From: Melanopsichium pennsylvanicum
Taxonomy: Eukaryota; Basidiomycota; Ustilaginomycetes; Ustilaginales
Length of the DNA: 64,000 nucleotides
Reading direction: 5' to 3'
NCBI GenBank assembly: GCA_900208305.1
Contig: OAPG01000012.1
Coordinates: forward strand, 1 to 64,000
Positions 13,090-24,171 of the stretch are shown here, piece after piece. Positions within the stretch are counted from its first letter, which is position 1; each line of letters starts with the position of its first letter. The position numbers and the translations under genes are program-made. Below the pieces are notes generated by a model, which did not search any database, had not been told where the DNA came from, and saw only the letters and a program-made list of their open reading frames with translations.

Positions 13090-14674
13090 ATGAGGTTCTT
13101 CTCTCGAGCAGTCATTGGACTGGCTGCAGTAGCCACTGCTGCAATCGCCATGCCCACGCACAAGCGTGCTGCTTTCCCTGATCCCAATGACGATTCCTTC
13201 TACCAGAATCCCGCCAACATCGCCACTTACGCAAACGGTCAAATCATCCAGTCGCGCAACGTCGTTACCGACATTGGCAACAACAATAAGGCCGACTCGT
13301 TCCAACTTTCCTACCGCACCACCAACACCCAAAAAGACGCCGTTGCTAACGTAGCCACCATTTTCATCCCCAGCAAGCCCGCCTCTCCTCCCAAGATCTT
13401 CTCGTACCAGGTGTACGAAGACTCGACTCAGCTGAATTGTGCACCCAGCTACAATTACCTCACTGGCTTCGATGAGCCCAACAAGGTTACCACGTCTCTA
13501 GACACACCCATCATCATCAGTTGGGCCCTCAATCAAGGCTACTACGTCGTCTCCTCTGATGCCGAGGGACAACGCTCCGCTTTCATTGCTGGTTACGAAG
13601 AGGGTATGGCCATCCTTGACGCAATTCGTGCACTTAAGAATTACAAGTCTTTGCCCAAAGACACCGAGACCGCCTTATATGGCTATAGTGGTGGAGCCCA
13701 CGCAACCGCCTGGGCTGTTAGCCTTTCCGCATCGTACGCTCCTGACATCAACATCATCGGTGCTGCCTATGGAGGTACACCCACCAGCGCCAAGGACACT
13801 TTCAATTACCTCAACAAGGGCCTCTTTGCTGGCTTCGCTGTTTCTGGTGTCTCAGGTCTCGCCCTTGCTCACCCGGATATGGAGAGTTTTATCGAGCCTC
13901 GCCTCAATGCCGTGGGTCAGCAGGTCTTCCAGAAGGTCCGAAGCCGCGGTTACTGTATCGTTCAGGTTTCGACCAACAACAATTTACGCGACGTCTACAC
14001 GCTTGTCAACGACACCAATTTGCTCAACGAGGAACCCATCAAGAGCATTCTTGCGCTCGAGACGCTGGTTCAGGCTGAGGCTAGCTACACAGTGCCAGTC
14101 CCAAAGTTCCCGAGGTTCATGTGGTAAGTTTTCTGATACATGCACAATTTCTTTTCTATCTACCACAACATTCCTAACCCATCTTTGATTCATGCCTTAC
14201 AATTAATCTATACAGGCACGCTTTGCCTGACGAAATTGTGCCATTCCAGCCTGCTGCTGACTACGTCCAGGAACAGTGCTCGAAAGGAGCCAACATCAAT
14301 TGGAATGTGGGTATCTGATCATCATCCGATCCTTCCAAGTATCCTTATAAGATAAAGCTGACGACGTGTATCGGACGGACTAACAAACCTCATCCTCCCT
14401 CGTCTCCTTGCTTCTATTTTCATAGGTGTATCCTATTGCTGAGCACGTCACAGCTGAGATCTTCGGTATCATCCCCGCCCTCGACTGGCTCGGCAAGGTC
14501 TACAGCGGTAATGCGCCAAAGGTGGCCTGCGGGGGCGGTGTTCCAGGTATTGCTGGTGTTACAACTCCCCCTGCCAACGACGTGCTCGGTTCTGCGCTTG
14601 CTCAGCAGCTTGGCAACCTTAGCGGTAAGACGTCGGCATTCGGGAAGCCTTTCGGCACCATCACGCCTTCTTAA
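13090..14674 (+). CDS. Secreted lipase, CALA type (LIP family), 3 exons
   Basis: Exons 13090-14123, 14216-14306 and 14426-14674. Introns of 92 and 119 bases have GTAAGT/CAG and GTGGGT/TAG borders and CTAAC branch sites. The product is 457 residues with a secretion signal (about residues 1-20, AVATAAIA then a KR site near 25-26). The nucleophile elbow is GYSGG with Ser200. Asp350 lies in HALPDEIVPF and His382 in PIAEHVTAEIFG. The spacing Ser+150 and Ser+182 is identical to the Ser184/Asp334/His366 triad of Candida antarctica lipase A, and much of the sequence resembles CALA as I recall it. Expected activity is hydrolysis of triacylglycerols or other esters outside the cell. The second donor (GTGGGT) is weaker, but this join keeps the family-typical AEH region in frame. 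Confidence 0.95.
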
Positions 14675-15160
14675 GCTCGAAAGAAGGTATCAAGATCAGA
14701 TGAGTCTGACCTTATCGCATGCAGTATCACTTGCTGCTTTGTAATCTCTCTTAAGAGGCACCCTTTGTCGCACTTGTTTCTTATTTAGTCGCTGAAATGG
14801 ATTCCTTGTCTAAACCTTGGCATTCTGTGATGGATGGCTGCGATAATGAGTGTTCGTCGGTTGACCATAAGACATTGCTAACCAGAACTGTTCGATCTAA
14901 CCCCAACGCTGAACGGATCACCAGCAATATCAAGAGGTGTCTTGTCCACACAATCACGTGGAAAGAATGCTCCGCCAGCGCAAAGACAAAAGGGGGAAAG
15001 AAAACTTGCCGATAGCTCAGAAGTGTCTGTGTTGACAACACCGCCGTGTGCGTGGCTCTGAGTTGTTTTTTTGTGCATTTATTTAATCAATAAGATTTGG
15101 TTACAAATAACAACGGAGATAATCATTCCCATCATACTGTATCACCTTTGAATCTTTGCC
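14675..15160. other. Intergenic region, lipase to regulator
   Basis: 486 bases containing the 3' end of the lipase gene and the leader of the next gene. The last 80 bases are AT-rich, as is usual before a start codon. No gene or repeat seen. Confidence 0.45.
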
Positions 15161-17905
15161 ATGCGACCAGCACATGATCAAGTTGTAGCTCCAGCCAGCT
15201 CCGTTCACACGCCACCAAAACGATCCGCTTTGGCATGCTTACCTTGTCGCACGGCCAAGAACAAGTGCGATGGCGTCCCACCACCACTCATCGCCAAACT
15301 CTCATCGCATCTCGACACAAAGATACCCAATCCTGCAGGTCAGCACCTTCAACTCAGGTCTGAACAGTCCTGTACTCGATGCGCGAGGCTTCATCTTGAG
15401 TGTATCTGGCAACCATCACATCGTACTGGTCGGCCAAGGAAGCGCGCTTGTGTACAGGAAGCTTCCATAGGTGCACCGCAGCTCGCCCCGTACAATGTAC
15501 ACATCGCTTCCAGCACCAGCGTACGTGACGATATCGCAAGTGAAACCAAGGATGCTGCCGCCTCCTCGCAGCATAGTACGCCATTTGACCAAACAACAAT
15601 AACGATGATGGACCTTCTCGAACACAGCCAGGCGCAAACCCAAGCGGATAATTTCTTCTCCGAGTCCATGTGTTCTTTTCACCTTTCGGAATCGGCACTC
15701 ATCTCTTTGCTCAATCAGTCACCGTTCGACTCAAGCAGAGCCGCTATCGAACAGAATGATTGGTCGATGACTCCCGAGGCACAGTCACAAGACTTCCAAT
15801 CGCCTATCCAGACAGATCAACTGATCACCTCCCTCGATGAAATCTTTCCTCCGTCGTCTTCTCCTCAGCCGAGCCTGCGACACACACTACAGGATCCGAC
15901 CACGCAAAGAGTTCCTGCGCTCAGTCCCGTCGGCGCCTCTTCGGAAGCGCGCAGTCAGCTCTCAGCGCTACGAGCCCGCCTCAACCCAGTCTCGCATTCT
16001 CCTCTTCCAACAGCCCCGAGTCCCTCGATCGAAGCTTCTTCCAGTATCATTCATCTCGGTGAGGCGAAAGAAGCGCTGCTCTGCTACATCCGTCGGATCC
16101 ACTCGGATCCTTCCTTGGATGACAACATCGACACTGCTGTGCTCGATTTCGGCTGCAAGCTTTACTTCTCTAGCTTTGCCAAGACTGTGCCTCTGCTGGG
16201 AGACATGACCGATTTCGAAACAACCATCTTGAATGCATTCCCCCGTCAAAACTGTGCAACAAGGCTTCTCAGACGAATCGTCGCAACTCTTGGCTATCGT
16301 GTCTCAATTGCGAACCTCGTTTCGGAGCACGACCGAAACGTCTTGTTGCAACGACTTCGAATCGAAGCTCGCAATCTGTTGAGTGCTTGCTTTGATCGCA
16401 TCTTGACGCAGCCATTCGTACGTTTGAACGACGTTGAAGCCCTGGCACTTGTCCAAGCGCTCCTTTTGTTCGCATACGACAGCTACGGACAGAATCAGCT
16501 GTCTGAAGCAGAATCCAACATGAGCGCAGCAGTCAACCTTGCCCTCAAGATGCGATTGAACCAGATCGACGCTCCATCCAAGCCCGCCGGTCACGACCTG
16601 AACGCAAACCACAACAATGCTTTCGGTGCGAGATCAGCGCTATCGCAATCGCATGCAGAATCGCTAAGGAGAGCGTTTTGGGAGCTCTACTTGTGCGATC
16701 TCATGCTCAACGTCACCACCAGCGGCAGGATTGCGCGATGCATCGATATGAGCACTCTCGAAATCGCTGTTCATACACCGCTCGATCCAGGTCTCACTAC
16801 GACGTTGGATGGGCAGAGCGATGCGCTCGAATCAGACAACTTTGATACGGACCGTGATCGTCAGGCTCTCTCACAGTCGTATGATGTGCGCGTACGCTCA
16901 TGTGCCTTGATTCACGAGTGCGTCAAACCTCCCGAGAATCCGGATGAGCCAGATTTTGAACGTATCCGAGCGATAGATACGATGCTCAGCAACATCATGG
17001 TCGTCGCTCAGCGTCACTGGGCGAGTGCCAGCACGGCTAACAGTATCCATTCCGGTGACGCAGTCAGTGAATGCACAAGGTGGGCCAACGATACTCGGAT
17101 CGAATTGTTGTTTACGGCAATGACTATGCTTCACGCAAGCCGAATCCATCTGCACCGCTTAGCATGGTTCCATGATCTTACCATGGATTTCTCTTCATGT
17201 TCGTTCAAGAAGTTCAACGAGGCCTCAAACGTTGCTGTCGGCACAACCGCTTTGCGCACCTCTCCTGGCCCTGTTTCGCAAGAAACGTTGTCGAGGCGAC
17301 AGGCCATGCTTTCCAATAGCGTCACCCGTATCGTTTCATCGGCAGATGCGATTATGCGTCTTATTCGACTCGATCAACGTCTTGCCTCTCCTTCAACCTG
17401 GACTATCGAAGATACAACGGAGACATATGTTGCACGAAGGGTGGCTGTACATTGGCCGTTTTTGGGATGTTGCAATATGGTTGCTGCTTTTGGATACGTT
17501 GTGGCCGTTGCTGCGAGCAATGAATCCAACCTACCTACATATCGAGATGAAATTCGTCTCTTCGATCAACATGCTCCACTCTTTAACACCAACTACTCCT
17601 CTAACGTTGCTTTTTCACATCCATCTTCACCACAATACTTCCCATCATTGCATACATTCCCAAACAACCATCCTGATCCCGTCTTAAGCACAACACCACC
17701 ACCAATAACAACAACAAATAGATCCAATACCACACATCGCAACGCAATCATTTGGAAAATTAGAGCCGCTATTAGTAACATCCTCTTCGCTCAATCCACT
17801 TTGGCTCATTATGCAATCATTTGGCCCATCTGCACAATCTATCAAAATCAAGTAGCAATGTGTCGTACCGCCATCGATTCCACTGGTCCGACTGGTCTGC
17901 AGTAA
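15161..17905 (+). CDS. Zn2Cys6 transcription factor with a long zinc-cluster loop
   Basis: 914 residues, single open frame, start at the first ATG. The N-terminal cysteine cluster is Cys26-x2-Cys29-x6-Cys36, then a 34-residue loop, then Cys71-x2-Cys74-x6-Cys81, followed by the basic stretch HRTGRPRKR. This is the Gal4-type DNA-binding motif of fungal regulators, but the loop is much longer than the usual 5-12 residues. No clean GT-AG intron would remove it. Residues of about 300-750 look like the fungal-specific regulatory (middle homology) domain, with FWELYLCDLMLN a typical core segment. The first 300 residues after the cluster are Ser/Gln/Pro-rich. Presumably nuclear. The adjacent lipase is a possible target by position only. 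Confidence 0.88.
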   Translation: MRPAHDQVVAPASSVHTPPKRSALACLPCRTAKNKCDGVPPPLIAKLSSHLDTKIPNPAGQHLQLRSEQSCTRCARLHLECIWQPSHRTGRPRKRACVQEASIGAPQLAPYNVHIASSTSVRDDIASETKDAAASSQHSTPFDQTTITMMDLLEHSQAQTQADNFFSESMCSFHLSESALISLLNQSPFDSSRAAIEQNDWSMTPEAQSQDFQSPIQTDQLITSLDEIFPPSSSPQPSLRHTLQDPTTQRVPALSPVGASSEARSQLSALRARLNPVSHSPLPTAPSPSIEASSSIIHLGEAKEALLCYIRRIHSDPSLDDNIDTAVLDFGCKLYFSSFAKTVPLLGDMTDFETTILNAFPRQNCATRLLRRIVATLGYRVSIANLVSEHDRNVLLQRLRIEARNLLSACFDRILTQPFVRLNDVEALALVQALLLFAYDSYGQNQLSEAESNMSAAVNLALKMRLNQIDAPSKPAGHDLNANHNNAFGARSALSQSHAESLRRAFWELYLCDLMLNVTTSGRIARCIDMSTLEIAVHTPLDPGLTTTLDGQSDALESDNFDTDRDRQALSQSYDVRVRSCALIHECVKPPENPDEPDFERIRAIDTMLSNIMVVAQRHWASASTANSIHSGDAVSECTRWANDTRIELLFTAMTMLHASRIHLHRLAWFHDLTMDFSSCSFKKFNEASNVAVGTTALRTSPGPVSQETLSRRQAMLSNSVTRIVSSADAIMRLIRLDQRLASPSTWTIEDTTETYVARRVAVHWPFLGCCNMVAAFGYVVAVAASNESNLPTYRDEIRLFDQHAPLFNTNYSSNVAFSHPSSPQYFPSLHTFPNNHPDPVLSTTPPPITTTNRSNTTHRNAIIWKIRAAISNILFAQSTLAHYAIIWPICTIYQNQVAMCRTAIDSTGPTGLQ

Positions 17906-18288
17906 ACATTTTACAGACCCTGTCATCCATCTACATATCTACCCTGGAACGCAACCAATCACAATTCGCAATCCCTACGCTGGCCGACAAACCGGCTGAG
18001 TGCATTCAAAAATTCTTGATTTTTGTGGCACACTGTCGTAACACACACCACACCAATGACGGAATTCAACCTTTGCATTCGAACGAGCGACCAAGAAAAC
18101 ACGAGACAGCCAAACGGACAAGCCTCTTTGACGTGAAAAGGACAACATACGAGAAACTTTCGAGCGCGGTACATACGAGTCGATCACAATCAACAAGACT
18201 GCTACTACACTTCAAATGGACGGCTGAGACAAGATGAACCACAAGCCATGAGCATTGAGGCCAACGAAACCACCGCAGTCGCACCTGA
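17906..18288. other. Convergent 3' flanks, regulator and F-box gene
   Basis: 383 bases between converging stop codons. Nothing beyond presumed 3' untranslated sequence is seen. Confidence 0.4.
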
Positions 18289-20793
18289 TCAATAGTACGC
18301 CCTTCCGTGGTGGCCCCCAATGTACCCTTCGAATTGCTTCGTGGTGTCAACCTCGACGGTGGCAAAGACGAGCTGAGTGATCAGTGATCCTTCCATCAAG
18401 TTCCTGCTCATACCTCGCGTGACGATGAGCTTGGGAAGCACCGCGGTGAACGTCTCGCGTTTGTTTCCGTCGACAGTGGTGAAGACGCCCGTGTAGCACA
18501 AAGATGAGGCGGCTGCGGCTGCCGAACCATTCATCAACTTTTTCTTCTGCGCCTTAGTGTATCCAATGCAAGCTTTGTCATACCCAACTAGGGCCGCTTC
18601 CGTGCGCGATTTGGCTTCCTTGAGGCTACAGCCTTGCGTCAGGTAGAATCGCAACAGCAAAAACTCGCCGAGATCACGCTCTAGCTCTCGATCTTGGCGC
18701 GCGGGGACCAGGCGTGAGCACAGGCGAAGCGTATGGAGGCCAGGAAGAATCATCTTGCCGGGTACTTGATTATCAATAACCGCTTTCTGCAATGTCACCA
18801 GCTTCTGCAAAGTTAGAGAGCCCACGGACCAAAGCCCGAGTTCCTCAAGATTCTTGAGATCGCCGATGGCACTAAAGATATGATCTTGCGCCGTGATACC
18901 GGTGGGCAAGAGCACGTCCAGCTTCTTGAGTGAAGGACTCCTAAGAACAACGGTGGCAATGCGTGACTGCTCATGCTGATTAGCAACATGGCCGAGCGAC
19001 GAAGGACCTCGCAACGAGTTCAGTCTCGCTTCTTCCAGAGCTGGGAATTCGCAATCGATAAAGTGCTCTGACCAAAGACCGGAAAGCTTGACCAACTTGG
19101 GGAAGACGATGGGCTTCTTGGGCAGCTGCTCGGGGCCGGCTCCGTAGTCTCCGAGCACTATAGTGGTGAAGTCCCACTTCTCCTCTGCTTCGTCTCGCCA
19201 TTCAATCAGAGTCGGAGCTGCGCGTGCAATGGCTTCGATGAAGTTGAGCTGCTTCTGCCTCGAGTATCTAAACCCGTGGATCACCTCGATGCCCTCCATG
19301 TAAGGCGCGATTTCTCCGCAGTCGATGTTCTGGCTGCTAATGAAGGTCTTCAGCTTGAAACCAAGCTTTCCGGCAGATGGGAAAAGGGTCGATGCTCGAT
19401 CATAGGTCAAAGACGAACCAAGCTCATTGGAATCGACGTACACACGGATATCGATGCCTTCGAGATTCCTACAGCGCTTGTAGAGCTGTGTATAGCACTG
19501 CTTTTGGTCTGCTGTCGGAATGCCGAGGTACTTGAGCGAGGAGCTACTCGGTTGAAGGGCTTCAAGCACTCGGCCGACAACGTGAGTCGTCATGAGGCCT
19601 TTGAGTACGACGCAAGAGAGTATACCGCGAGATCGTCGTTGACAAGTCTCGATCGCAGTGATGCAGGCATCAATGGTGTCACGGTTCCAACCTTTGGCGT
19701 TGGTGTTCTTGATTCGCCTAAACTCGAGGGATCGCCAGAGCTCGGGAATGCACCTCCAATCTTGACGAGTGTTTGCCAAGCTGATGCGGTCGATCGAACT
19801 CAGTTGATCTGCAATGAGCAGGATGATCTCGACAGGAAGCTGGGCGATTTTGGAGGTTCTTCGAAGGAGGAATTGGTTGCCACCCTTCGTGCGCTTGACG
19901 AGAATGCCTCCAAGAGTATCCGTAGCCAAGCGTTTTTCGCCACGATACGCATCCCAATCGATAGACTCAGAGGTGGACGAAATCGAAGCTGGCGCTTGAG
20001 GAGCTGCGACGGGGAGCAGATTGTCGTCTACCTCTACATCCACGTCGCTGCCAAACTTGGCGATGAGATCCAAGATGCGCTTGGCATCGACGACAGCCAG
20101 CGTGTTGAGTCCCATGGTCTCGTACGCTATAAAGCGGTACCTGAGGGCCGCACACAGCTCTCTAGTACCGTCGACATCGAATTGGGCTGGAGCGCTGGAC
20201 AAACGTTCGATCAACTTGGACGCGAGCTGAACTGCGATTTCAAAGCTACCTTGAGTCCATGCCGTGCGTAGATCCGAGGGTTTTTTGGGAGATGCATGGG
20301 CGATCGGGATCCTCGCCAATTCGATCGCTGTATCTTCGAACTTGTTGTGCCTGCGACCGGCTGCCATTACGTTCTTGGGTCTCCAACGAAGTTCAAAATT
20401 CGCGGAACGACGCTTTTCGGATGCTTTGAGGACCCAGCTGATCCAGTTGGCGCGATCGCGAGCTTGTTTCGTATCGTTCTCGGCTCCTTCGGGATCGGAC
20501 TGAATGTCAACGTCAAAGTGAGGATCAAGTTCGAAGTCAAGGGAGTCGCCGTAGTCGCGTTCGAGATCAGGAACGTAGTCGCGATCGAGGTCACGATTGA
20601 GAAAGAAATTGACGTCGAATCGGAATCCAGGGGCAAGGATGTCGTCAATCTCTTGGAATACGAGCTGAGTCGTTTCTAGCTGGTGAATTGACTGCGGTTC
20701 AGCGATCCTAGCGTTCCTCACAAGCTCTTCGTCTTCTTCTTGGTCTTGGTGGGTGTGCTCAGATCCGTGGTCTGGATCAAAATAGTCGAAATT
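18289..20793 (-). CDS. F-box protein, 5' end unresolved
   Basis: The open frame ends at 18289 and is open back to 20793. An F-box is seen as IAQLPVEIILLIADQL and the following LANTRQDWRCIPELWRSL. It is preceded by a helical, TPR-like region (RTAWTQGSFEIAVQLASKL) and followed by some 450 residues with leucine-rich-repeat character (LKNLEELGLWSVGSLTLQKL). The layout resembles Pof3/Dia2-type F-box proteins of SCF ubiquitin ligases; substrate unknown. The start is a problem. The first ATG within the frame is at 20367 (692 residues). A better-placed ATG at 20844 in the same frame is cut off after 16 codons by TAA at 20794-20796. Either translation starts at 20367, an upstream exon was missed, or the gene carries a nonsense change. 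Confidence 0.75.
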   Translation of the reverse strand, partial: NFDYFDPDHGSEHTHQDQEEDEELVRNARIAEPQSIHQLETTQLVFQEIDDILAPGFRFDVNFFLNRDLDRDYVPDLERDYGDSLDFELDPHFDVDIQSDPEGAENDTKQARDRANWISWVLKASEKRRSANFELRWRPKNVMAAGRRHNKFEDTAIELARIPIAHASPKKPSDLRTAWTQGSFEIAVQLASKLIERLSSAPAQFDVDGTRELCAALRYRFIAYETMGLNTLAVVDAKRILDLIAKFGSDVDVEVDDNLLPVAAPQAPASISSTSESIDWDAYRGEKRLATDTLGGILVKRTKGGNQFLLRRTSKIAQLPVEIILLIADQLSSIDRISLANTRQDWRCIPELWRSLEFRRIKNTNAKGWNRDTIDACITAIETCQRRSRGILSCVVLKGLMTTHVVGRVLEALQPSSSSLKYLGIPTADQKQCYTQLYKRCRNLEGIDIRVYVDSNELGSSLTYDRASTLFPSAGKLGFKLKTFISSQNIDCGEIAPYMEGIEVIHGFRYSRQKQLNFIEAIARAAPTLIEWRDEAEEKWDFTTIVLGDYGAGPEQLPKKPIVFPKLVKLSGLWSEHFIDCEFPALEEARLNSLRGPSSLGHVANQHEQSRIATVVLRSPSLKKLDVLLPTGITAQDHIFSAIGDLKNLEELGLWSVGSLTLQKLVTLQKAVIDNQVPGKMILPGLHTLRLCSRLVPARQDRELERDLGEFLLLRFYLTQGCSLKEAKSRTEAALVGYDKACIGYTKAQKKKLMNGSAAAAASSLCYTGVFTTVDGNKRETFTAVLPKLIVTRGMSRNLMEGSLITQLVFATVEVDTTKQFEGYIGGHHGRAYY

Positions 20794-20844
20794 TTAATCA
20801 AAGTCGTAGTTGATAGTGGAGTCCCTGATATAATACGAGACCAT

Positions 20845-21851
20845 AACGGAGAGGTAAGATGGTGAGGGCTAGAGGGAAGAAAATGGAACCGAGAAACCTT
20901 AGCATCAGAGAACATCAAGCATTGAGTCCTTCCTGCCTGTCTGACTTGACTGAGCCTTTCCAGGGTATCGTCGCATGTATTCATGATTTGGCCAGGCTGA
21001 GCCTTTTTTTTTTTAAATGAACTGCGAAGCTTGTGTGTGTGCCAGTTGCTTGGTACTGGATCTGAGCAGTCGCGCGCTGACTGACCCAACGTTGCGCCCA
21101 TTCGACTGACTATACATGCTCTCTGATAGAACATGTCACCATCCCAACTCGGCCATCCAAACTCGGCCATCCGAACTCGGCCAACAAACTTTTCGCGACG
21201 CTCGGACCCCTTCCGGTGCGTGTGAGGAAGAGGCCCACGCACTGCGCACATCCGCTAAACCCCCCACATAGCCACATCTGGAATGCACCAAATAAGAAGC
21301 CATAGCGTGAGAAAGGAGAGCCCTTCCGATAGCTTAAGCTTTCTCTTTCATGAAATCACATTTGAGTGTGACTGTGAAGGTGGACAGATGAAGTCGCCCG
21401 CCTGCTCACCTACGCATATACGGTAGAAGCGCTTCTCGACCGTCGTTCCGAAGGTGCACGTAGAGACGCGAAACTTGAAATCTCGGTGACATATTTGTCA
21501 ATTAACGCGAGTGACGTGCTATAAAAGGTCATTCTTTACAACAACAGATCCATGCGCTTTAACACTTGGCATTTGCACGTCGATACCAAACACATGCCTA
21601 TTGCCTTGGCTTTCAGAGACCGTGTTGAGAGCATAAGAGAAAAGACCGACGTTGGTTGTAGTGATAAGCTTCCGGCTTGAGAAGGCGCAGTATGTCAATC
21701 CACCGCCATGAGGCTTGAAGCTGCCAAGTTGACAGATATCGAATTCCGAAATTTGCGCTTCTTGAATGTCTTCTTTTCTATCTTACATTCAGCAGATTGG
21801 CCTGCTTCCTTTCAACTTGCCTGAAAGGCATCATATTCTAGAGTAAGGTGC
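20845..21851. other. Intergenic region with a 14-bp tandem repeat
   Basis: 1.0 kb upstream of the F-box gene and downstream of the dead xylanase. Overlapping frames near 20718-21251 run antisense into the F-box leader and are not convincing. The only structure noticed is the tandem repeat at 21141-21182. Confidence 0.45.
21141..21182. repeat. 14-bp tandem repeat, three copies
   Basis: Three contiguous copies of ATCCNAACTCGGCC differing only at the N (C, A, G). Minisatellite-like, in the upstream flank of the F-box gene. A role as an operator is possible but unsupported. Confidence 0.75.
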
Positions 21852-22821
21852 TCAAGAGTGGTTCAGAGTGCTCAGCACAGCAGAGTAGGCCGCCTTTTTC
21901 TGGTAATTGCTGTCCCAAAGCAGTCGAGTCGTGTCGCTCCTCCACCTCAAGTTGTCACAAATATCCCGTCACTAATATCCCAGACGGTGATACCAACGCA
22001 ATCAGTCTGGTAGAAACACGCCTGCGTTGCTTCCTGGTACTGATCCGCGCCAGCGCCTGCGATATCGAGCTCGGCCATAGGGCGTTCAGGAGATGCAGAG
22101 CAAGTTGCCTGCATGGCAGCTCCAACACCAGAAGCATCGCCGAACTGACCAGTATAGTTCAGATGGGACTGGGAACCGATGCCGTCGATCGGGATGCCCT
22201 GGTAGCGTCACTGTTTGACTTTGTTCAACATTATTTACAGATTGGGATAGCTGTCCGAGTCAAGGATATTAGACGTACGCTGTCAGTCTCTGTGAAAAAG
22301 CAGCTTGCTCAACTGCACGGTAATTATTTGTAGTCATTGATGTACAGCTTGGCATTGCAATTCTGACAAACTTCTCACCCAAAACGTTGTAAATCACACT
22401 CTGTTGCATAGTGCCGTCCTCGTTGAAGATCTCTTTGACCGCATGCCATGCGTAGAGCTTGCCCTGGAAGCGGCCCATAACAGTTGCAATCCTGTTCTTG
22501 ATCACGTTGGCCAGATCAGTAGGATTAGTGATGTCTTGGACCCAGCTCGGCAGCCTCGAGTGCCACACGAGCGTATGACCTCGTATCATCTTGCGGTTAC
22601 TCTGGGCGTAGTCGACGAGAGCCTCAGCACCACCGGAGGAGAACTGGCCCAGTAGCGGTATCGATATAGCGTTTGCCATCAGCTCGAACCCCGGCATTGA
22701 GGGTGGACGGGGCTCGTACAGAGAGATTTTGGGCCTCTTAGGAGGACGGAATGAGAGAAGCAGTCACAGCCGAGCCAGCGACGGGAAGATTGGAGAGCAG
22801 AGTGAGTAAATTGGTCTTCAT
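21852..22821 (-). pseudogene. GH10 endo-1,4-beta-xylanase pseudogene
   Basis: Minus-strand remains of a secreted family 10 xylanase. A start ATG at 22821 opens a signal-peptide-like stretch (MKTNLLTLLSNLPVAGSAV) that meets TAA after about 27 codons. The family-typical segments RGHTLVWHSRLPSW, EIFNEDGTMQQS, NAKLYINDYN, IDGIGSQSH and CVGITVW follow, but in different frames. The C-terminal end terminates at 21852. Most of the N-terminal barrel before RGHTLVWH is missing. In the acid/base region the conserved Asn before Glu is Lys (AVKEIFNED). The GSQSH and TELDIA-like parts, which carry the nucleophile region, are in another frame. The family is clear, and so is the loss of function; part of the apparent frame changes could be former introns. 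Confidence 0.85.
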
Positions 22822-24171
22822 CACGGAAATGGTCGTGAGTGTGCGTTCAAGAAAAGTGGACGAGTTCGATGAGTGGTTTGGCGGGATCACATGGTCGAGA
22901 GAGACCTCCATTTATGCTTTGTTGACTTCATAGGGAGCGAAAGCTTTTGGAAACTTTTTGCTTCGACGTACACAATGCAGGATGCCACACTAGCTGTCAG
23001 AGTCCTTGCTGTGAGTGCTCTGCGCGAAAGCTTTCGAGGACACGAAGATTGCTTACATAGCTCGAAAGAAGGAGTGGATCGCAGGTACCGAGCATGCTTG
23101 GCTTGACCGGCAGTCTATCTGGAGCCTGCAACATGGTACTATGTGCTTTCGCTGCTGCGTGTAGTTGTTATGCCATCGCCAAGTCTTTCTGCTGCTTGTA
23201 ACATCACCCAGACCATTCACTGGCCTCAATGAGCTTCAGCCGGCAGCTTTTGAAGCTATACTCGGCAGAGTGTGCGGTAGTCGACAGATCGAGACGATCG
23301 TACGACCGGCGAGCTTGTCGCCTGTGTGTGCAGTTTTACAACAACACAAGCAATGAAAGAATGGCTAGCGTCGAAACATATTCATCGATCCATAGCGCGG
23401 TTTAGGTTTAGGGGGTTGAACGAGCAAAAAAGACGGGTCCAATGTTGGGTTGGAATCTTGTATGATGCACTCTTCACAGCTTTCTATACCACCGTACGTA
23501 TGCTCACCGGCGCGATCTTGTTCTTTTTTTCCGTCCTGCGATCAGCTAGAGGTGTTGAAGCAAAATGCAGGGCAACATTTCAGCCCCGTTATCGAACCGA
23601 AACATCGTTGTGTCCCCTTTAGCCCCTGTTCCGGCTATAAACTGTTTGCCGTTATGGAGAGAATGCTGGTTCGCCCATCCGTCTACCGCCTCCGAATATA
23701 GCGATGTTCTTATCACACGTCTGCATGATATTATGGACTTCAAAGCAACGTTTTGCGGAGGGAAGCAAGGGGTCTCAAGGCTACTGACCTAACCCAGCAG
23801 CGTTTACCCAGACCTCGAATTCGAGGCGATTGATCGCGCTGTGCGGAGTGTGGCGGACATTGCGTGCTTTTTCGCAGATATCTTTGGACGATGTTGTTGT
23901 GACGCCTTTGTGCACCTGCTTGCATACCGTCACTTGTTGCAAGGCTTGCGCTCGCGCACTGGATACGCCGCGTTGGATCTCCCTCATACTCGAGTCTGTT
24001 TGACTCATCTCGAGCGCTCATTTTGCGAATCGGCTTTTTGGTATTGCATCAGACAGTGGCAATTCAGCTTGCGGCTCTATGATTCGCTTGTATGCCTCTT
24101 GCAAATCTAGCAGAGCTTGACAATCTTGGTCCCACTCATTCATCCTTGAGACAGAGAAATGCAAGCTAGAA
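22822..24171. other. Gene-free stretch upstream of the dead xylanase
   Basis: 1.35 kb with only short overlapping open frames, none resembling a known family on either strand. It holds the former xylanase promoter and the 3' flank of the hot-dog protein gene. It could contain another decayed gene that I cannot recognise. Confidence 0.4.

Noticed and set aside
19276..20271. 331-codon plus-strand frame over the F-box gene
   Set aside because: Antisense shadow of a gene whose F-box and LRR motifs are clear on the other strand.
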